A stretch of 64,000 bases of DNA from Allodiplogaster sudhausi (lineage: Eukaryota > Nematoda > Chromadorea > Rhabditida > Diplogasteridae). Below are positions 47,237 through 58,133 of the stretch, piece after piece. The notes below the pieces were generated by a model that made no database searches, was not told the origin of the DNA, and saw only the letters and a list, made by a program, of their open reading frames with translations. The position numbers were made by a program, and so were the translations under genes. The stretch is taken from positions 436,001 through 500,000 of the forward strand of contig CALZFC010000020.1 of the NCBI GenBank assembly GCA_945643635.1, given 5' to 3'. Positions within the stretch are counted from its first letter, which is position 1, and every line of letters begins with the position of its first letter.

Positions 47237-47520
47237 TATTCTATCGCTTAAGCCAGACATTGACAGTGCTCATGCCACTAAATACCGCGATTTTGTGCAA
47301 ACTTTAAAAATCAATATAAAATCGCTGGATACCATTTAGGAAAAAGTGAAAATATTTATCATCATTTCTCGACTTGGACTATCGATCTGGACAGGTTCGA
47401 TCAAAATCCGCCACCTTATGCTTAGATGGTAGAAGGGATGAAATAAATACAACGAGATTGTTGAGTTCTGAAAATTGAACTCGCTTCCTCCTGTCCTAAA
47501 AATTTAAGGATTAAGGTTTC

Positions 47521-47985
47521 TGTTTCCAATTGCATTGGAAATTTCCCTTTTTTCCCTTTCTTGCATTTGTCTTTCTTTCTTTAATTAGATGATTATATAA
47601 TTTCATCTCATTTCAATTTGGTCTTTCCTCTCAACTCTTTCTTCGTTCTGCGTCTGCCGGTGCTCGGGCGGTTCTCCTTTTCGCTCTCGCTTCGCCCGCG
47701 ATCAGGCTTTATTTCCTATCTTTAATTCTCAGTCTTATTTATTTCTCTGTGTCTTTCGTCTCTCTTTCTTTCTCTGCCTCTTACTCTTCTCTGACTACAC
47801 TTCTCCCAAGGATAATAAATCCTGTAAAGCTAACTCTGTTTATGTGTTGAAACACATTGCATTCTTCTCAATTCACACAGTTAAATCTGGTCGGTCCATT
47901 GTCAAACAATCATGACTACCAGTTTCTCCCCAGAAAAGAGCTTCAACCCAGGACAAAGTGGGTCAGATGGCTCTCTTTCGCGTCA
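47521..47985 (+). repeat. 5' LTR of the BEL/Pao-derived element
   Basis: It runs TG to CA, 465 bp. An ATG at 47,912 near its 3' end opens a frame (MTTSFSPEKSFNPGQSGSDG) that runs out of the LTR into the internal region, so the presumed Gag start is LTR-encoded. Confidence 0.85.
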
Positions 47986-48941
47986 TGGTGCGTCTTTCCC
48001 GATGTCCTCTTTTGGGCAACGAGGAGACGATCCGAGCAAACCGCGTGGCAGCTTCCCTCACGTCTCTTCTTCCAACGTCATGCCGCAGAGCTCTGTCTAT
48101 CAGATGCAAAACACTGGCTCTGTCAATCAAAGTGAACGCACTGGTCTTCGACAATCCGATCCCACCTGTCAGAAACCCGAGACTGAGCGAAGAAGACGCT
48201 GTCTTTGTGAAGGAGAAGAAGATTCACCTCGCAGACTACCCTCGAGACAACGTCAAACCGCCAGATCTCCTTCTCAGCCTCAGTGCAACAATCGACATCC
48301 TAGACTTCCAGAATCCAATCTGTCTGCCAAGTGGCCTTCGACTGTTGTCATCCAAGTTCGGATACGCCATCGGCTCGGCATCAGAGAAGGATATTCTGAA
48401 TGACTCTGTGTCAGTTAACGCTGTGAACTATCAGAAGTCGAGGCGCTCTTCTAAGAAAGCCTCCTTTGCCAAGAATCGTGCCCGCGAGAACAGCTGTTAT
48501 CTCAAAGGAGCCGTTTCTTCCGTGTCCAAGTCTTCTCACTCCCCGGTTTTGCACATTCAGCACGTTGCCTCTGGCGACAAACATGCTAACACTGCGAACT
48601 GCGGGTGCGCCGGACAGTCCAAGCATCCGGAAAGGCCGAAGTCTCGGGTCCCCTTCATTCACCCAAGGCGCTCTTCCAATTCTCTGGTTCCGTCAGAAAC
48701 TGTGGCTGACATTCCTAGTGAGAAAGGAACCCATTTCTCATCTGAACTGAGTGAGTACTCATTTTTCTGGAGTGAGCAGAATCAGACAGAATGCTCTCCT
48801 TCCCACAATAAGACGGACAAGATCCGCAAGAAGCGTTCTCACAAAGTGTACTATGGTCAATTCAAACATCGCCGGCAGATTTCTGAAGCCGAACATGCCT
48901 TTTCGGCCTGCGGGAGTGTCACTGGAACACGTATCCAGTGA
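47912..48941 (+). pseudogene. Gag N-terminus joined to a Pao-type protease fragment
   Basis: The first frame (47,912-48,400) begins in the LTR and is Ser/Gln-rich. A second, overlapping frame (to 48,941) contains DYPRDNVKPPDLLL and LPSGLRLLSSKFGYAIGS, which match the conserved end of the BEL/Pao retroviral-like aspartic protease domain. The catalytic aspartate part is not visible. The join and the frame change point to an internal deletion. Confidence 0.65.
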
Positions 48942-49324
48942 TTTCTCTTTCACGCACATTTCTGGCAGCAGTGGCATAATGACTAAGACTGACATGAGAA
49001 GGATTTTCACTGAGCTGTTACTGCTCTTCTTCACGAGACCAAGGCCACGAGAAATTAGACTCAGTCTCTGTCCGTACCTCTTTCTTTTCCCACCCCAAGA
49101 CGCGTGGCCAGTCTCTAATCTTTCTCAATTCCTACTCCACTCCTCTCATGATCTAGCGTCAACGCCCTGACTGACCTCAACTTCTTTGCTTTGAAAACAC
49201 GTCTTTCGAATCAGTCACCCAGCCAGTCTGGTCAAGAAGGATACTTCAGTTCAGAAGAGCTGCAGGACATATCATCTACAACTTGCTTCCCTCCTGCTCT
49301 TCCTTCCTTTTTTGCCCTCGCCAA

Positions 49325-49788
49325 TGTTTCCAATTGCATTGGAAATTTCCCTTTTTTCCCTTTTTGCATTTGTCTTTCTTTCTTTAATTAGATGATTATA
49401 TAATTTTATCTCATTTCAATTTGGTCTTTCCTCTCAACTCTTTCTTCGTTCTGCGTCTGCCGGTGCTCGGGCGGTTCTCCTTTTCGCTCTCGCTTCGCCC
49501 GCGATCAGGCTTTATTTCCTATCTTTAATTCTCAGTCTTATTTATTTCTCTGTGTCTTTCGTCTCTCTTTCTTTCTCTGCCTCTTACTCTTCTCTGACTA
49601 CACTTCTCCCAAGGATAATAAATCCTGTAAAGTTAACTCAGTTTATGTGTTGAAACACATTGCATTCTTCTCAATTCACACAGTTAAATCTGGTCGGTCC
49701 ATTGTCAAACAATCATGACTACCAGTTTCTCCCCAGAAAAGAGCTTCAAACCAGGACAAAGTGGGTCAGATGGCTCTCTTTCGCGTCA
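49325..49788 (+). repeat. 3' LTR of the BEL/Pao-derived element
   Basis: It is 464 bp and runs TG to CA. It differs from the 5' LTR by only a few substitutions and a single-base indel, indicating a fairly recent insertion. Confidence 0.85.
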
Positions 49789-50905
49789 GTTTCTTTTGTG
49801 CTGGAAAAGAAAAGATGGCTGTTTCAGTATGAAGCACGAGTCCTTCGTGAAATCTCACAGATTCAAAACCCAATTTAGAAGACTCACTTCATTGACATTG
49901 TGGATAAGGGTAATTATTTTTTCATCCCTCTCGACCTTCATCTCTTCTTCCTTTTATCCATCTCGTCTCTCTGTCCTCCACTCCCTTGCAGGACGACATC
50001 CAAACTTCAAATTTCTTGTGCTGTCGTTGGTAGGGGATACTTTGGAGTCTGTCAACCGACGCTACCAGTGCCAGCTGAAGTCAGCATTTTCTCTCGTTCG
50101 ATTTGCTGATGCTTTTCAGGTGATCTACATTAATGAAGAAAGAATTTGTTGAGAGCATCTAGCGTCACGCGAATTGCCTTGCAATGCTTGGACGCTATTC
50201 GTGATTTGCACGCGATGCCTCTCAACAGTCCTTTCTCTATCTTGTCTCGTTGTATCTCATTCCATGTCATAGTGTGAAATGACTGTAAATGACATGTGGA
50301 AAATAAGAGCTAATATATCGCATATGACGCATTCGATGTTCGTTCATTCCGCTGTGATTCTGTATATTCTGTCACTCAGGCCGATGCGAGATGGCCAATT
50401 TGTCCGCACACTTACATACGCATCTAGACTGTGCCACATGGAGCTCGAGCAGTGCCCGGCATCCGACTTGGAATCTTACCTCTTCATGTTCCTTGAAGTC
50501 CGCTAACTATTTTTTTAACTTTATATTTAATTCAAGAAATTTAATTTTCTTCAGAAATTTAAAGAATGATGTATATGTATATGATAAATATAATCTGCTC
50601 GTATAGCTTTTCGACAAGAAGAACCTTTGCTGGCGTGGCATCAAGGATCGCGACACTGTGCAACAGCTCAAGGCGAAATTCATGGAAAATCATCACTGTT
50701 CGACTTACGAATCTTTATAATTTGAATTTTTAAATCATTACGACATCAATTTTTGATGGCTTCTTCAGCTGTTCTCGCGAAGAGAAGCTGCCCACTTGAA
50801 TTGACCCGTTTGATTTGCTACGTCAACAAATTGAGGTTCGATGAGACTCCCGACTACAACTGCATGGGCGAGATGATAAGAGACGCGCTGCAAAAGCTAA
50901 AGTAG

Positions 50906-52269
50906 CGCCCTCTCTTCCCTTCTAGCCATCTCACCTTGTCTCAGTCTGTCACTCTTGCTCAGTCTCTCACTCTTTCGCAGGTATCTATCGATAGCCCTTT
51001 CGATAGCTAACTGAAGCTCCATTCTCAATTGGCAGAGAGTTTGATTGCCCGCGAAAGATTATATAATTTTGAGCGATACAAGTTTTTGTGAAAAACGCTT
51101 TTTTTTCTTTGATTAAATGTACTTAAAGGAATTAAAGGTGATTCCAAAAAGTTTATCTAATCTTCGCTGGCAAGTTCAAAAAATTCAATCCCCACTGAGC
51201 CCTGACAACCCATGATAAATGTATGTCTGTAATGAAGCTGACTCGCTTATACGCTGTCATGTGGATGTGGAGGAGACGAGGGAAAAGGCGCAACAACTCT
51301 TTTATCACCAACTTCGCCCAATGGTAACAACTAATAATAGGGCAGGACGTGGGAAAAGCAACCGCTCTATGAGAGCTCACCAAGGCAGACTGACTGATCC
51401 AGTCTAAAAAGTCACGTAACAATGAATAGGCTTAATGTCATAACAAAGACACCGCTCAATACACACTAAGCATTTTTAGAATGCACAACGAATGGCACTA
51501 CAACTAGATTGCACTTATAAATTATGAGGAGGAAAGGAATGAGTGAGAGGGGGTCATCGTGACAGTTCACGGATAAAGCAGTCTGAAAAATTCAAACGTA
51601 AGGGACAAAAGGGAAGGAAATTTATCATAAAAGTAAAAGATAATAGTAAATAAATTCATACATATAAGCAATAATCGGATAATTAAGTCTTTTTCGAAAC
51701 AGTAAAAGTTAATGCATTGAATATAAAATAATTATAATAAGATCTGACTGAAACCGAACAAAACCATTGAAATTCTAGTATCTTGTTTTTTGCTTCGGAA
51801 AGGTGATCATGCACGGGAAAAAACCACTCTGCGAATTCGCAACACCATTAGAGTAAATACCATTGACAATCATGGGTATTCGCAGAAAATTAATTAGGAA
51901 GCAATGCCCTAAAAAATGCTCCGCAATGCAAAGCGGTCCTGCTTAAGTGCTTGGTTGCGTTTCGGTAGGACGATTAGGGTCGAAGACTCGGCGGTTCTTT
52001 TATTTCAGCGTTTTCAATTAATATTGCGTAACCCTTTCTTCCCTCATTTCAAATTTACATTTAGACTCAACGGCAGGAAGCAAGTCCGCGAGGAAGCATC
52101 AGGCGGAAGCACAGGACCGAACGTGCATGTCTTGATAACATTAGGATATTTTCTGTTGTTAATTTCTCTTCAGTTCTTAATCATTCAGCTATTGTACACG
52201 CAATAATTAGTAATGGCTGAGTACCAGTCATTTTAGTTTTCAAGTGTATAGAAATTCATGAATACACCG
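50906..52269. other. AT-rich stretch downstream of the kinase gene
   Basis: There is no gene I can assign. A + strand frame at 51,219-51,407 (VEETREKAQQLFYHQLRP) and one at 51,916-52,206 (ending in a hydrophobic helix) are open, but they have no splice context or recognisable domain. Confidence 0.4.
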
Positions 52270-52508
52270 GTATCCGACTCCACGATATTCTCATAACAAG
52301 ACATTGAGCAAACAGCGAATTTTTTGTTATGATGTAGTCTCAAAATCACACATTTTCATATGTGTTGGTAGGATGGGCGGGAGGAGTGCACGGACAGAGG
52401 TCCAACGGGCCCAAAAATTTTGGGCCGGCTGATTTTGAGACTACATCATAACCAAATTTCGCAGTTTGCTCAATGTCTTGTTATGAGAATATCGTGGAGT
52501 CGGATACG
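52270..52508. repeat. Near-perfect inverted repeat, 79-bp arms
   Basis: The arms 52,270-52,348 and 52,430-52,508 are inverse copies with only a few mismatches near the middle. The 81-bp loop contains caacgggcccaaaaattttg, related to GGGCC-rich repeats at 21.2, 30.4 and 52.5-52.9 kb. A transcript would form a long hairpin. Confidence 0.8.
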
Positions 52509-53388
52509 GGCAAGTACTCGGCCAGCCCATTCCATTTCCGGGCCCTAGAATTTTGGGCCCGGCCCGGCCCAAAACGGCTCGAGCCCGATTTTCAAAAAAA
52601 AAATTCTGGGAAAAAAGTCCGACGAATTACAAAGTGTTTTGAAATTCAGAATTTTTCATGCTTGTGCTACGAACATTCATTTTAATGTATAGAAGAAAGA
52701 CTTTTAGAGGGGAAAATGAACAAATTAAGAAAGTTTTTCACTTAACGATGACACCAGTCGTCCTGTCTATGCGAAATTGTCTTCTTATCGGGCCCAATCG
52801 GGCCTGCGTTCCGGCCTAACTTTTTTTGGCCCCGGGCCCTGGAAAGTTGGGCCGGCCACTTTGCACCTCTGTGCACGGGTGGGCGGTCGAACTTCGAGCC
52901 GACACAGGCATTACACGTGATTACCGGGTGGACGGGAGTGGTGTTGACGATGTTTTCTTGCAGACGCCTTCTTGTTGCGGACGTCGCACTGAAAGAATTC
53001 TCTTTCGTTTCAATCAGGTTAATATATCTTTTATATTTATAATTGTATAAAGCCTGACCTTGTCGACCATCTGCTTGAATCTGTAATTGAAGGTGATGGT
53101 TGACGTGGACGGGCACGTACTCGCGCACCGTTCCGAACCGAAGACCTCCTGAAGCGAAAGGACGAGTTACACGATCTCGGGTTAAAACGAGCAAAGAAAG
53201 TCAGAGCGAGAAAGGCTTCCACGGGTAGTATAACACACGGACGTGCTCGGACATGTGGATGAGCTGATGGATTTGCACTCGCGGGTGAACCACGCGAAGT
53301 TCGCGGCCATCTGAAGAAATTAGAGATTAGCGATGAAACATCAGAGTTGCGGTATGGGAGATGAGCTATCCTGGCAGTTATTTTTTTT
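52509..53388. other. GGGCC-rich repeats and coding debris
   Basis: GGGCC/GGCCC clusters lie at 52,535-52,590 and 52,785-52,860, related to those at 21.2 and 53.5 kb. Between 52,960 and 53,320 short exon-like frames occur (for example EDLLKRKDELHDLGLKR, and ELMDLHSRVNHAKFAAI in another frame), broken by stops. I cannot name the source gene. Confidence 0.4.
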
Positions 53389-54239
53389 TCCTTTATTCGC
53401 GCATCGGGCCAATGTGTTGATGGAATGCACAGGGGAGCTCTGGGGGCGGTTTTCGTCAAAGTGGCCGACGAAGATTAGGCAAATCATACATATACATATA
53501 CAGGAAAAGTTGGGCCGCCCGTAGGCCCGATCCTTCTGATTCAAAAAGTGGCATGTTACTTATGGGGGGGGCAACATATTTTTACTGTGAATTTCACTCA
53601 AACTGTGCACAGGGGGATTTTCGAACATGGAGAAAACGAAATTACGTTTGTTTTGTGATTGCATGCAGTTTAACAAAATTACCCTACCTTACTAATAAAC
53701 GATTTGTCACGTATTTGCACTTGTGTTCTGCCTGTGTGCATGAGTGCTTCCGCCTCAAGAAACTGCCTCAAGAAAAAGAAGAAAAAAGAAGTCCTTAGAC
53801 ACGGAGAGTACCTCCTTCCGGTTTGAGAGAATTTTGGTGCGTCGAACTGCAAATTTCTTATGTTTTCCATAATCGTATTGTGTGACACAAACGGAACTGA
53901 ATAATGATGTACTTTTTTTGAATAAATATTCCAAGCTGCTCGCTGTGTTTACATTAATTTTTTGCATTCAGTTTTATTTAATTAGTTCGAGGAGAAGCGA
54001 TTATTTATAGGCACTCATTCTATTGGGGTCTATGCGCGAGGACTGGGTGGTACGACCCGCGAGGGATCCTGCCTCGTCGCTGGATCACCCACAAAGGTTT
54101 CTTGTTGTGTTTGCTGTTCATGCACCCCTTTTTTCAGGCAATTTTATAGTCTTGTTCTGTAATTACCGACCAGTAAGTTTAGAAAGTGTTTATTCAGTAT
54201 AGAAATGATAATTAACACAACATATTAGCAGTAGATAAA
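53389..54239. other. 3' flank of the coiled-coil/transposase-like gene, unit 1
   Basis: There is no gene. It contains a GGGCC-type repeat end (about 53,510-53,535), a G run (53,563-53,570) and non-coding sequence. The frame at 53,553-53,798 has no domain. An identical arrangement lies at 59,304-60,159. Confidence 0.5.
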
Positions 54240-54240
54240 T

Positions 54241-57027
54241 TTATTGGCCTCTTTCCTCCTCTTCTTCCGTGGGTTCATGCTCCTCCGCTCCGCCATCCAT
54301 CAACCAAGTTCTTAGAATCATTTGCTCGCATACCCTTTCGTATCTTTGGCTTTTGTTTTTGATGGAGCTGTATCGCACTCTCAGCTCATTCACGAGTGGG
54401 TGCACTGCTTCGATAGCTTGCTCACTCATCTTGCCCCACGTCTTCCATTTTCTCATGAACGGCACAACATGCTGGAATAGGGTGTGCAGCTTGGGAGTGA
54501 CCGAGCGTAGCGGTTGTGTCTCTGCCATTGTGGATTGCAGCAATTGTATGAGTCGCTCGCACTCATCAATCTCACTGTCTGACCAGAATCTGGCAGCAGT
54601 GAAAGACATGATCCCTCCCAGCGTTGTCATGATTGTCTTCCACTGCTCTACCCACTGTTCGGCTGTCGCCCCCTCAAACACATTCCAAAGTTGCTCTGGA
54701 ATGTCTCCAGACAACATTTTTCTCACTTGATTTCCGGTTTTGGCATTGTAAAAGTTGCCAAGGAGGCCCAGTCGAGACAGTGTGGAGTGCAGTTTCCTTC
54801 CTACCTTGCCCTTCACCTGAATGCATTCATTTAAAACTTTTGCGAAATGGCACATCTCCCGAATGTCCTCCTCTCTGATCTCTCCTCCTCCTTTCTGTTG
54901 CTCGAGCGCTTCTTTTATTGCCTTCCTGGTGTCTTTTAGCAGTTTCTTAGCCTCTTTCTCGCCTCCCGGCCATCGATCCCCGTACCCTTCGGCAATAAGG
55001 TCAAGGACAATTGCCTCACCGCGGAGGGCTTCATCAATGCAGATTGATGCCCCTTGCAGAATGTGCATAGGGCTGGGAATGATCTGGTCGCAAGGGATAT
55101 CTTCAAAGAGCGGCATTCCCTTCACCGAATAGTCTCCAGTTACCGCATGTTGTGGCCAGTCTTCTGCTAGGCGTGGCTCACACTTTTCAGCCATCATCTG
55201 TTGCATCTCTTCATTGGTCTCAGGGTCATAGTAGAATCGCACCAGTTCACCATGGGAAGTGCCCTTGAGTCTTAGTCCATAAAGGCAGTTGTAGTGAGAG
55301 CTAGCTCCCATGAGATTCAGGCAGCCGTAGTAGTACTTCAGATCACCGTTTAGGAACTTTCTGATTGGGATTTCTGTTCTGTCACCGCATCTTAGCCGTA
55401 GTGGGATTCTAGTCAGTGAATTGATGGCATCAATTGCATCTCTGGCTTTCAGCTCGAGTTGTTCTCTGCTATCATCGCCTTCGTAGAGCGAGAGAAGCAA
55501 CAAGTTGTAAGGCGAATTGCATTTTTCAACATTACCAATCTGAATTGCCAATTTGGTGAGGTCGTCTCCTTTGTCTGCTGTTACTCCCAGCCAAATTTCA
55601 TCTTCGTGAGTTTTTGGGCTTTGAAAGGGAAAACCAAGAGTTAGCTGCTTTATGTCATAGAGTCTCTGCACACGCTCTTGGAATGCCACACCAGGTTCTT
55701 TTAGCTGAACACTTATGCTCTCCTTCTGTTCACCTTCTTCCTTCTGTCTGGGAGTTGGCATTGCCTCTGCCAGTTGTCGACGGCCAGGGCGACCCCTCTT
55801 CCTCTTCCCCTCTCCTTCCAGTGGAAATGCATCCTCTGCCTGTGGCATTTTTGCTCTCTTAACTTGCTCACGAAAGACTGATGAATGATATGACCCACTT
55901 GGCAAGATACTCTTTCTCTGCAATTTGCAAGTAGCTGTTCGAGCAAAAATGTCGAGAGCAGGGTCAATGTCTCGAAGTCTCTTCTTGAGTTCTTTTCTTT
56001 TGTTCAGCGTGAGAAAGAGTAATGTAATTAGATTGTCCTGAGCAGGGGTGAGCTTCTTTTGAGCCAACAGTGGTACATCCAAAGCACGACAGATTGTGCG
56101 GCAGACACGGGTGAACGCTTGTTTTTTCTCTTCTTCGGGAACATTTCCAACCAGAGAACGGATTCCTATGATAACATTACCCATGGATGCGTGTGAAGCC
56201 GTCTTTTTCAGCATGTTCAGTGGCTTGTGTGGTCTGGACCGGTACCGTTTAGTGGGGGCTCCCACTTTACCCTTGCCCTCTTTACCCTTGCCCTGGCCTT
56301 CTTCATTCGTTCTTTCTGGAGAGCATTGCTTGTCTTCAGGAGGTGGTTGTTTGTTAAGTTCAATGCTGTCTGGCATCCGCTCTCAACTTCCTCAAGTTTT
56401 TGCTGCAATTCGGCCCTTTCTTTCGCTATGCGTTCATCAAAATGTCTGTTAAGAACTGCGATTTCATTACGATGACGTTCTTTCATCCGTTCTTTTTCAC
56501 TGAGACTGTTCTTTAGCTGTTCCTGCAGCTTTTCTCTCTCAATTTCCTGCAAGCGAGCTTCTCGAGACCTTGACAGTTCAATTTGTTTTTTCTCTTCCAA
56601 CAGCTGTTTATGCTCCTCCGTCAGCTGGGTCAGGCGAGCTGTGTGTTGCTGCTCCATCTCTCTCTTTCTCTCTCTCTCTTTCTCTCTCTCGCGTTCTCCC
56701 TCTTTCTCTTGCTCTCTCAGTCCCTCTTTCTCTTTAGCTTCTTCTAACAAGCTCTCCTGTGCATTTACTTGCGCTTTCAGAACTAGGTTGATGTTTTGGA
56801 GCTCATTTATATCGTAGTTGCATTCTCATACTCTCGATTTCTTGTTCTTTCGAGGTCAATTCGGTTTTCAGTCTTTCATTTTCAGTCTTGAGCTCATGCA
56901 CAAACCGCAACCGCTCTTGTGACCTGCTAGTCTCTGCAGAGCGAGTGGTCAGGTCTCGCACCTCAGCCTGGCCAGGGCACCGGTGGGACATTGGGGTTTT
57001 ACCCCCACTTTCTGTTCTATCAGCCAT
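54241..57027 (-). CDS. Coiled-coil, AT-hook-like, transposase-like protein (copy 1, open)
   Basis: Start ATG at 57,027 (MADRTESGGKTPMSHRC). The first exon ends near 56,836; a 49-nt intron (gtatga...ccta|ag) fits and joins it in phase to a long charged coiled coil (about 56,787-56,217) rich in EKEREKERER. The last and largest frame, 56,376-54,241 (711 codons), overlaps the coil frame by 160 nt, so a second short intron or recoding is needed. In the 711-residue part, KRKRGRPGRRQ (about 190-200) is AT-hook-like. WLGVTADKGDDLTKLAIQIG (about 262-281), GDLKYYYG (about 344), PSPMHILQG, and PKLHTLFQHV...SEQAIEAVHPLVNELR near the C-terminus resemble a multi-copy invertebrate family suspected to be transposase-derived; I recall these from family knowledge and cannot search. 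No TIRs were found. AATAAA overlaps the stop codon. Probably nuclear. Confidence 0.7.
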
Positions 57028-57455
57028 AGAAAATCACACCTGCTTTTTCTGCTTGAATGTTGAGGTTGACCTGCGAAGGGAAAAAAACTGTTTATTTTTA
57101 AATATATTATTTAATTATTTTAATAGCTTGAACGGTGGTTAATTACCACCTAAGCTCAACATGGTACTAATATTATTTAAAAAAATTATCGCTGAAACGC
57201 AACACATATCACCAGAATTTATACTTTCAGGCAGGCACTCCAGCGAGCACCACCACGAGACGTTCAGGAGGCCCCTTTCCCAACCATTCCTTCGAAAGCG
57301 GATGCTCTGAAGCCCCTCCCCCTTCCATTCATTGTGGAGCACCTATTTTTTTAATAAAATGATTTCATTTATTTCGAAAAAAAACAATGAACAAACAACG
57401 TTAACAAGGTTTATCAAAAGATAAACGACATAACACAATGGCATCAAGCCACGCT

Positions 57456-58133
57456 TTACTCCGACTTCTTCTTTTTCTTCTTTTTCATTAGTTCCATCAT
57501 CTCCTTGAATTGCTCGTCGGTGAACGTGTATCTGCAACATAGACCCTCTTCCAGAAAAAAAATATGTATGCTCTCACGAAAATTTTGTTGGTGGACCCTT
57601 TCGAAAATCTATACTCCTTGCTCCGTCTCAAAACTCTTGCTGACCCGCGCTCCTTGTCGGGTTGCTTCTCCTTCTCGAGCTGCTTCTCCTCCTCCACCTC
57701 CTCCACGACTTCCTCCTTGTAACTGACGTGGTATGGGCGGCTGCCGCCGCGGTGCCACACGTTGCTCCCGCCGCGGCCACCACGTCCACCACGTGCGTAC
57801 GGGTGTGGCCGCTCGCTTCGGTTACAGTTACGAGAAATAGGCATAGATAACAGTATATTGTTATCAAACTGTAAGCTAACCACAGATTAGAGAAGAAGGA
57901 GGGGTCGGTCTTCTTGATCTCGCAGAGCGCATCCTTGAGAATCGAGTGGTTCGCCGAGAAGACGACCTTCAGCGCTCCAGTCAGTTCGACATGCTGTATA
58001 AGAACAAGGAATCATCGCATTCAGCAAGAAACTAGATGAAATGCCGGAAACTAACGTCAACTCGGGTCGGCGGCGGCGGGTGGTAGCCGCCGTAGCCGTT
58101 GTAGCCGCCAAAGCCTCCGCCGAAATCTCCCAT
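57456..58133 (-). CDS. Small RGG-box, lysine-tailed protein, 4 exons (copy 1)
   Basis: Exons, with matching phases: 58,133-58,056 (start; MGDFGGGFGGYNGYGGYH), 57,993-57,881 (LTGALKVVFSANHSILKDAL), 57,815-57,645 (ARGGRGGRGG, then acidic/basic EEVVEEVEEEKQLEKEKQ) and 57,531-57,456 (TDEQFKEMMELM followed by a Lys run and SE, stop). Total 438 nt, 145 residues. RGG boxes usually bind RNA and the Lys tail suggests nuclear or RNA association; I do not recognise the family. The exon 3 acceptor (accgaag) is my weakest choice. AATAAA lies about 85 nt after the stop. The coiled-coil/transposase-like gene starts 430 nt downstream on the same strand, a spacing compatible with a nematode operon. Confidence 0.65.

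Larger units (their letters stand above)
46074..47430. mobile_element. Foldback element with paired tRNA-like modules
   Basis: The tips are accatctaagcgtaaggtgg (46,074) and its inverted, slightly diverged partner ending gcttagatggt (47,430). Inverted arms of about 300 bp each contain one tRNA-like module, facing each other. The middle 0.75 kb is unrecognised. The left 230 bp recur after the second kinase copy (59,100-59,303) at the same splice site, so the insertion predates that duplication. Confidence 0.75.
47521..49788 (+). mobile_element. BEL/Pao-derived non-autonomous LTR retrotransposon
   Basis: There are two LTRs of 465 and 464 bp (47,521-47,985 and 49,325-49,788). Both start TG and end CA and are nearly identical. 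The 5-bp target duplication GTTTC lies at 47,516-47,520 and 49,789-49,793. A TGG directly after the 5' LTR could start a primer-binding site. Only 1.34 kb of internal DNA remains, with a fragment of the Pao-type protease region and no RT, RNase H or integrase. No clear polypurine tract precedes the 3' LTR. It lies in an intron of the kinase gene. Confidence 0.85.
45490..50905 (+). pseudogene. CK1-like protein kinase gene, disrupted
   Basis: CK1-family Ser/Thr kinases are expanded in nematodes. Segments in order: basic N-terminus from 45,490 (MANRKTSARRKKREKN); exon 45,828-45,878 with the Gly-loop region (EVRSLLG, then frameshifted by one missing base); exon 45,976-46,061, the VAIK-type strand, also one base short; exon 49,828-49,909 (YEARVLREISQ, an in-frame TAG, then THFIDIVDK); exon 49,992-50,119 (GRHPNFKFLVLSLVGDTLES); exon about 50,150-50,215 (VTRIALQCLDAIRDLH); exon about 50,380-50,505 (DGQFVRTLTYASRLCHMELE, CK1-typical); exon 50,607 to about 50,690 (LCWRGIKDRDTVQQLK); last exon 50,769-50,905 (ends DALQKLK). 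The HRD/DFG segment expected after RDLH is missing. Two transposons sit between the VAIK exon and the next one. Confidence 0.8.

Noticed and set aside
47986..48002. Assigning the BEL/Pao primer-binding site to a named tRNA
   Set aside because: Only the leading TGG is diagnostic; I cannot match the rest to a tRNA without a search.
54269..54730. Plus-strand ORFs of 60-153 codons across 54.2-56.5 kb and their copies at 60.2-62.4 kb
   Set aside because: They are antisense to the 711-codon minus-strand frame and lack any domain.
57505..57867. Leu/Pro/Ala-rich ORFs across the RGG gene exon 3
   Set aside because: They are other-frame readings of the GC-rich RGG box.
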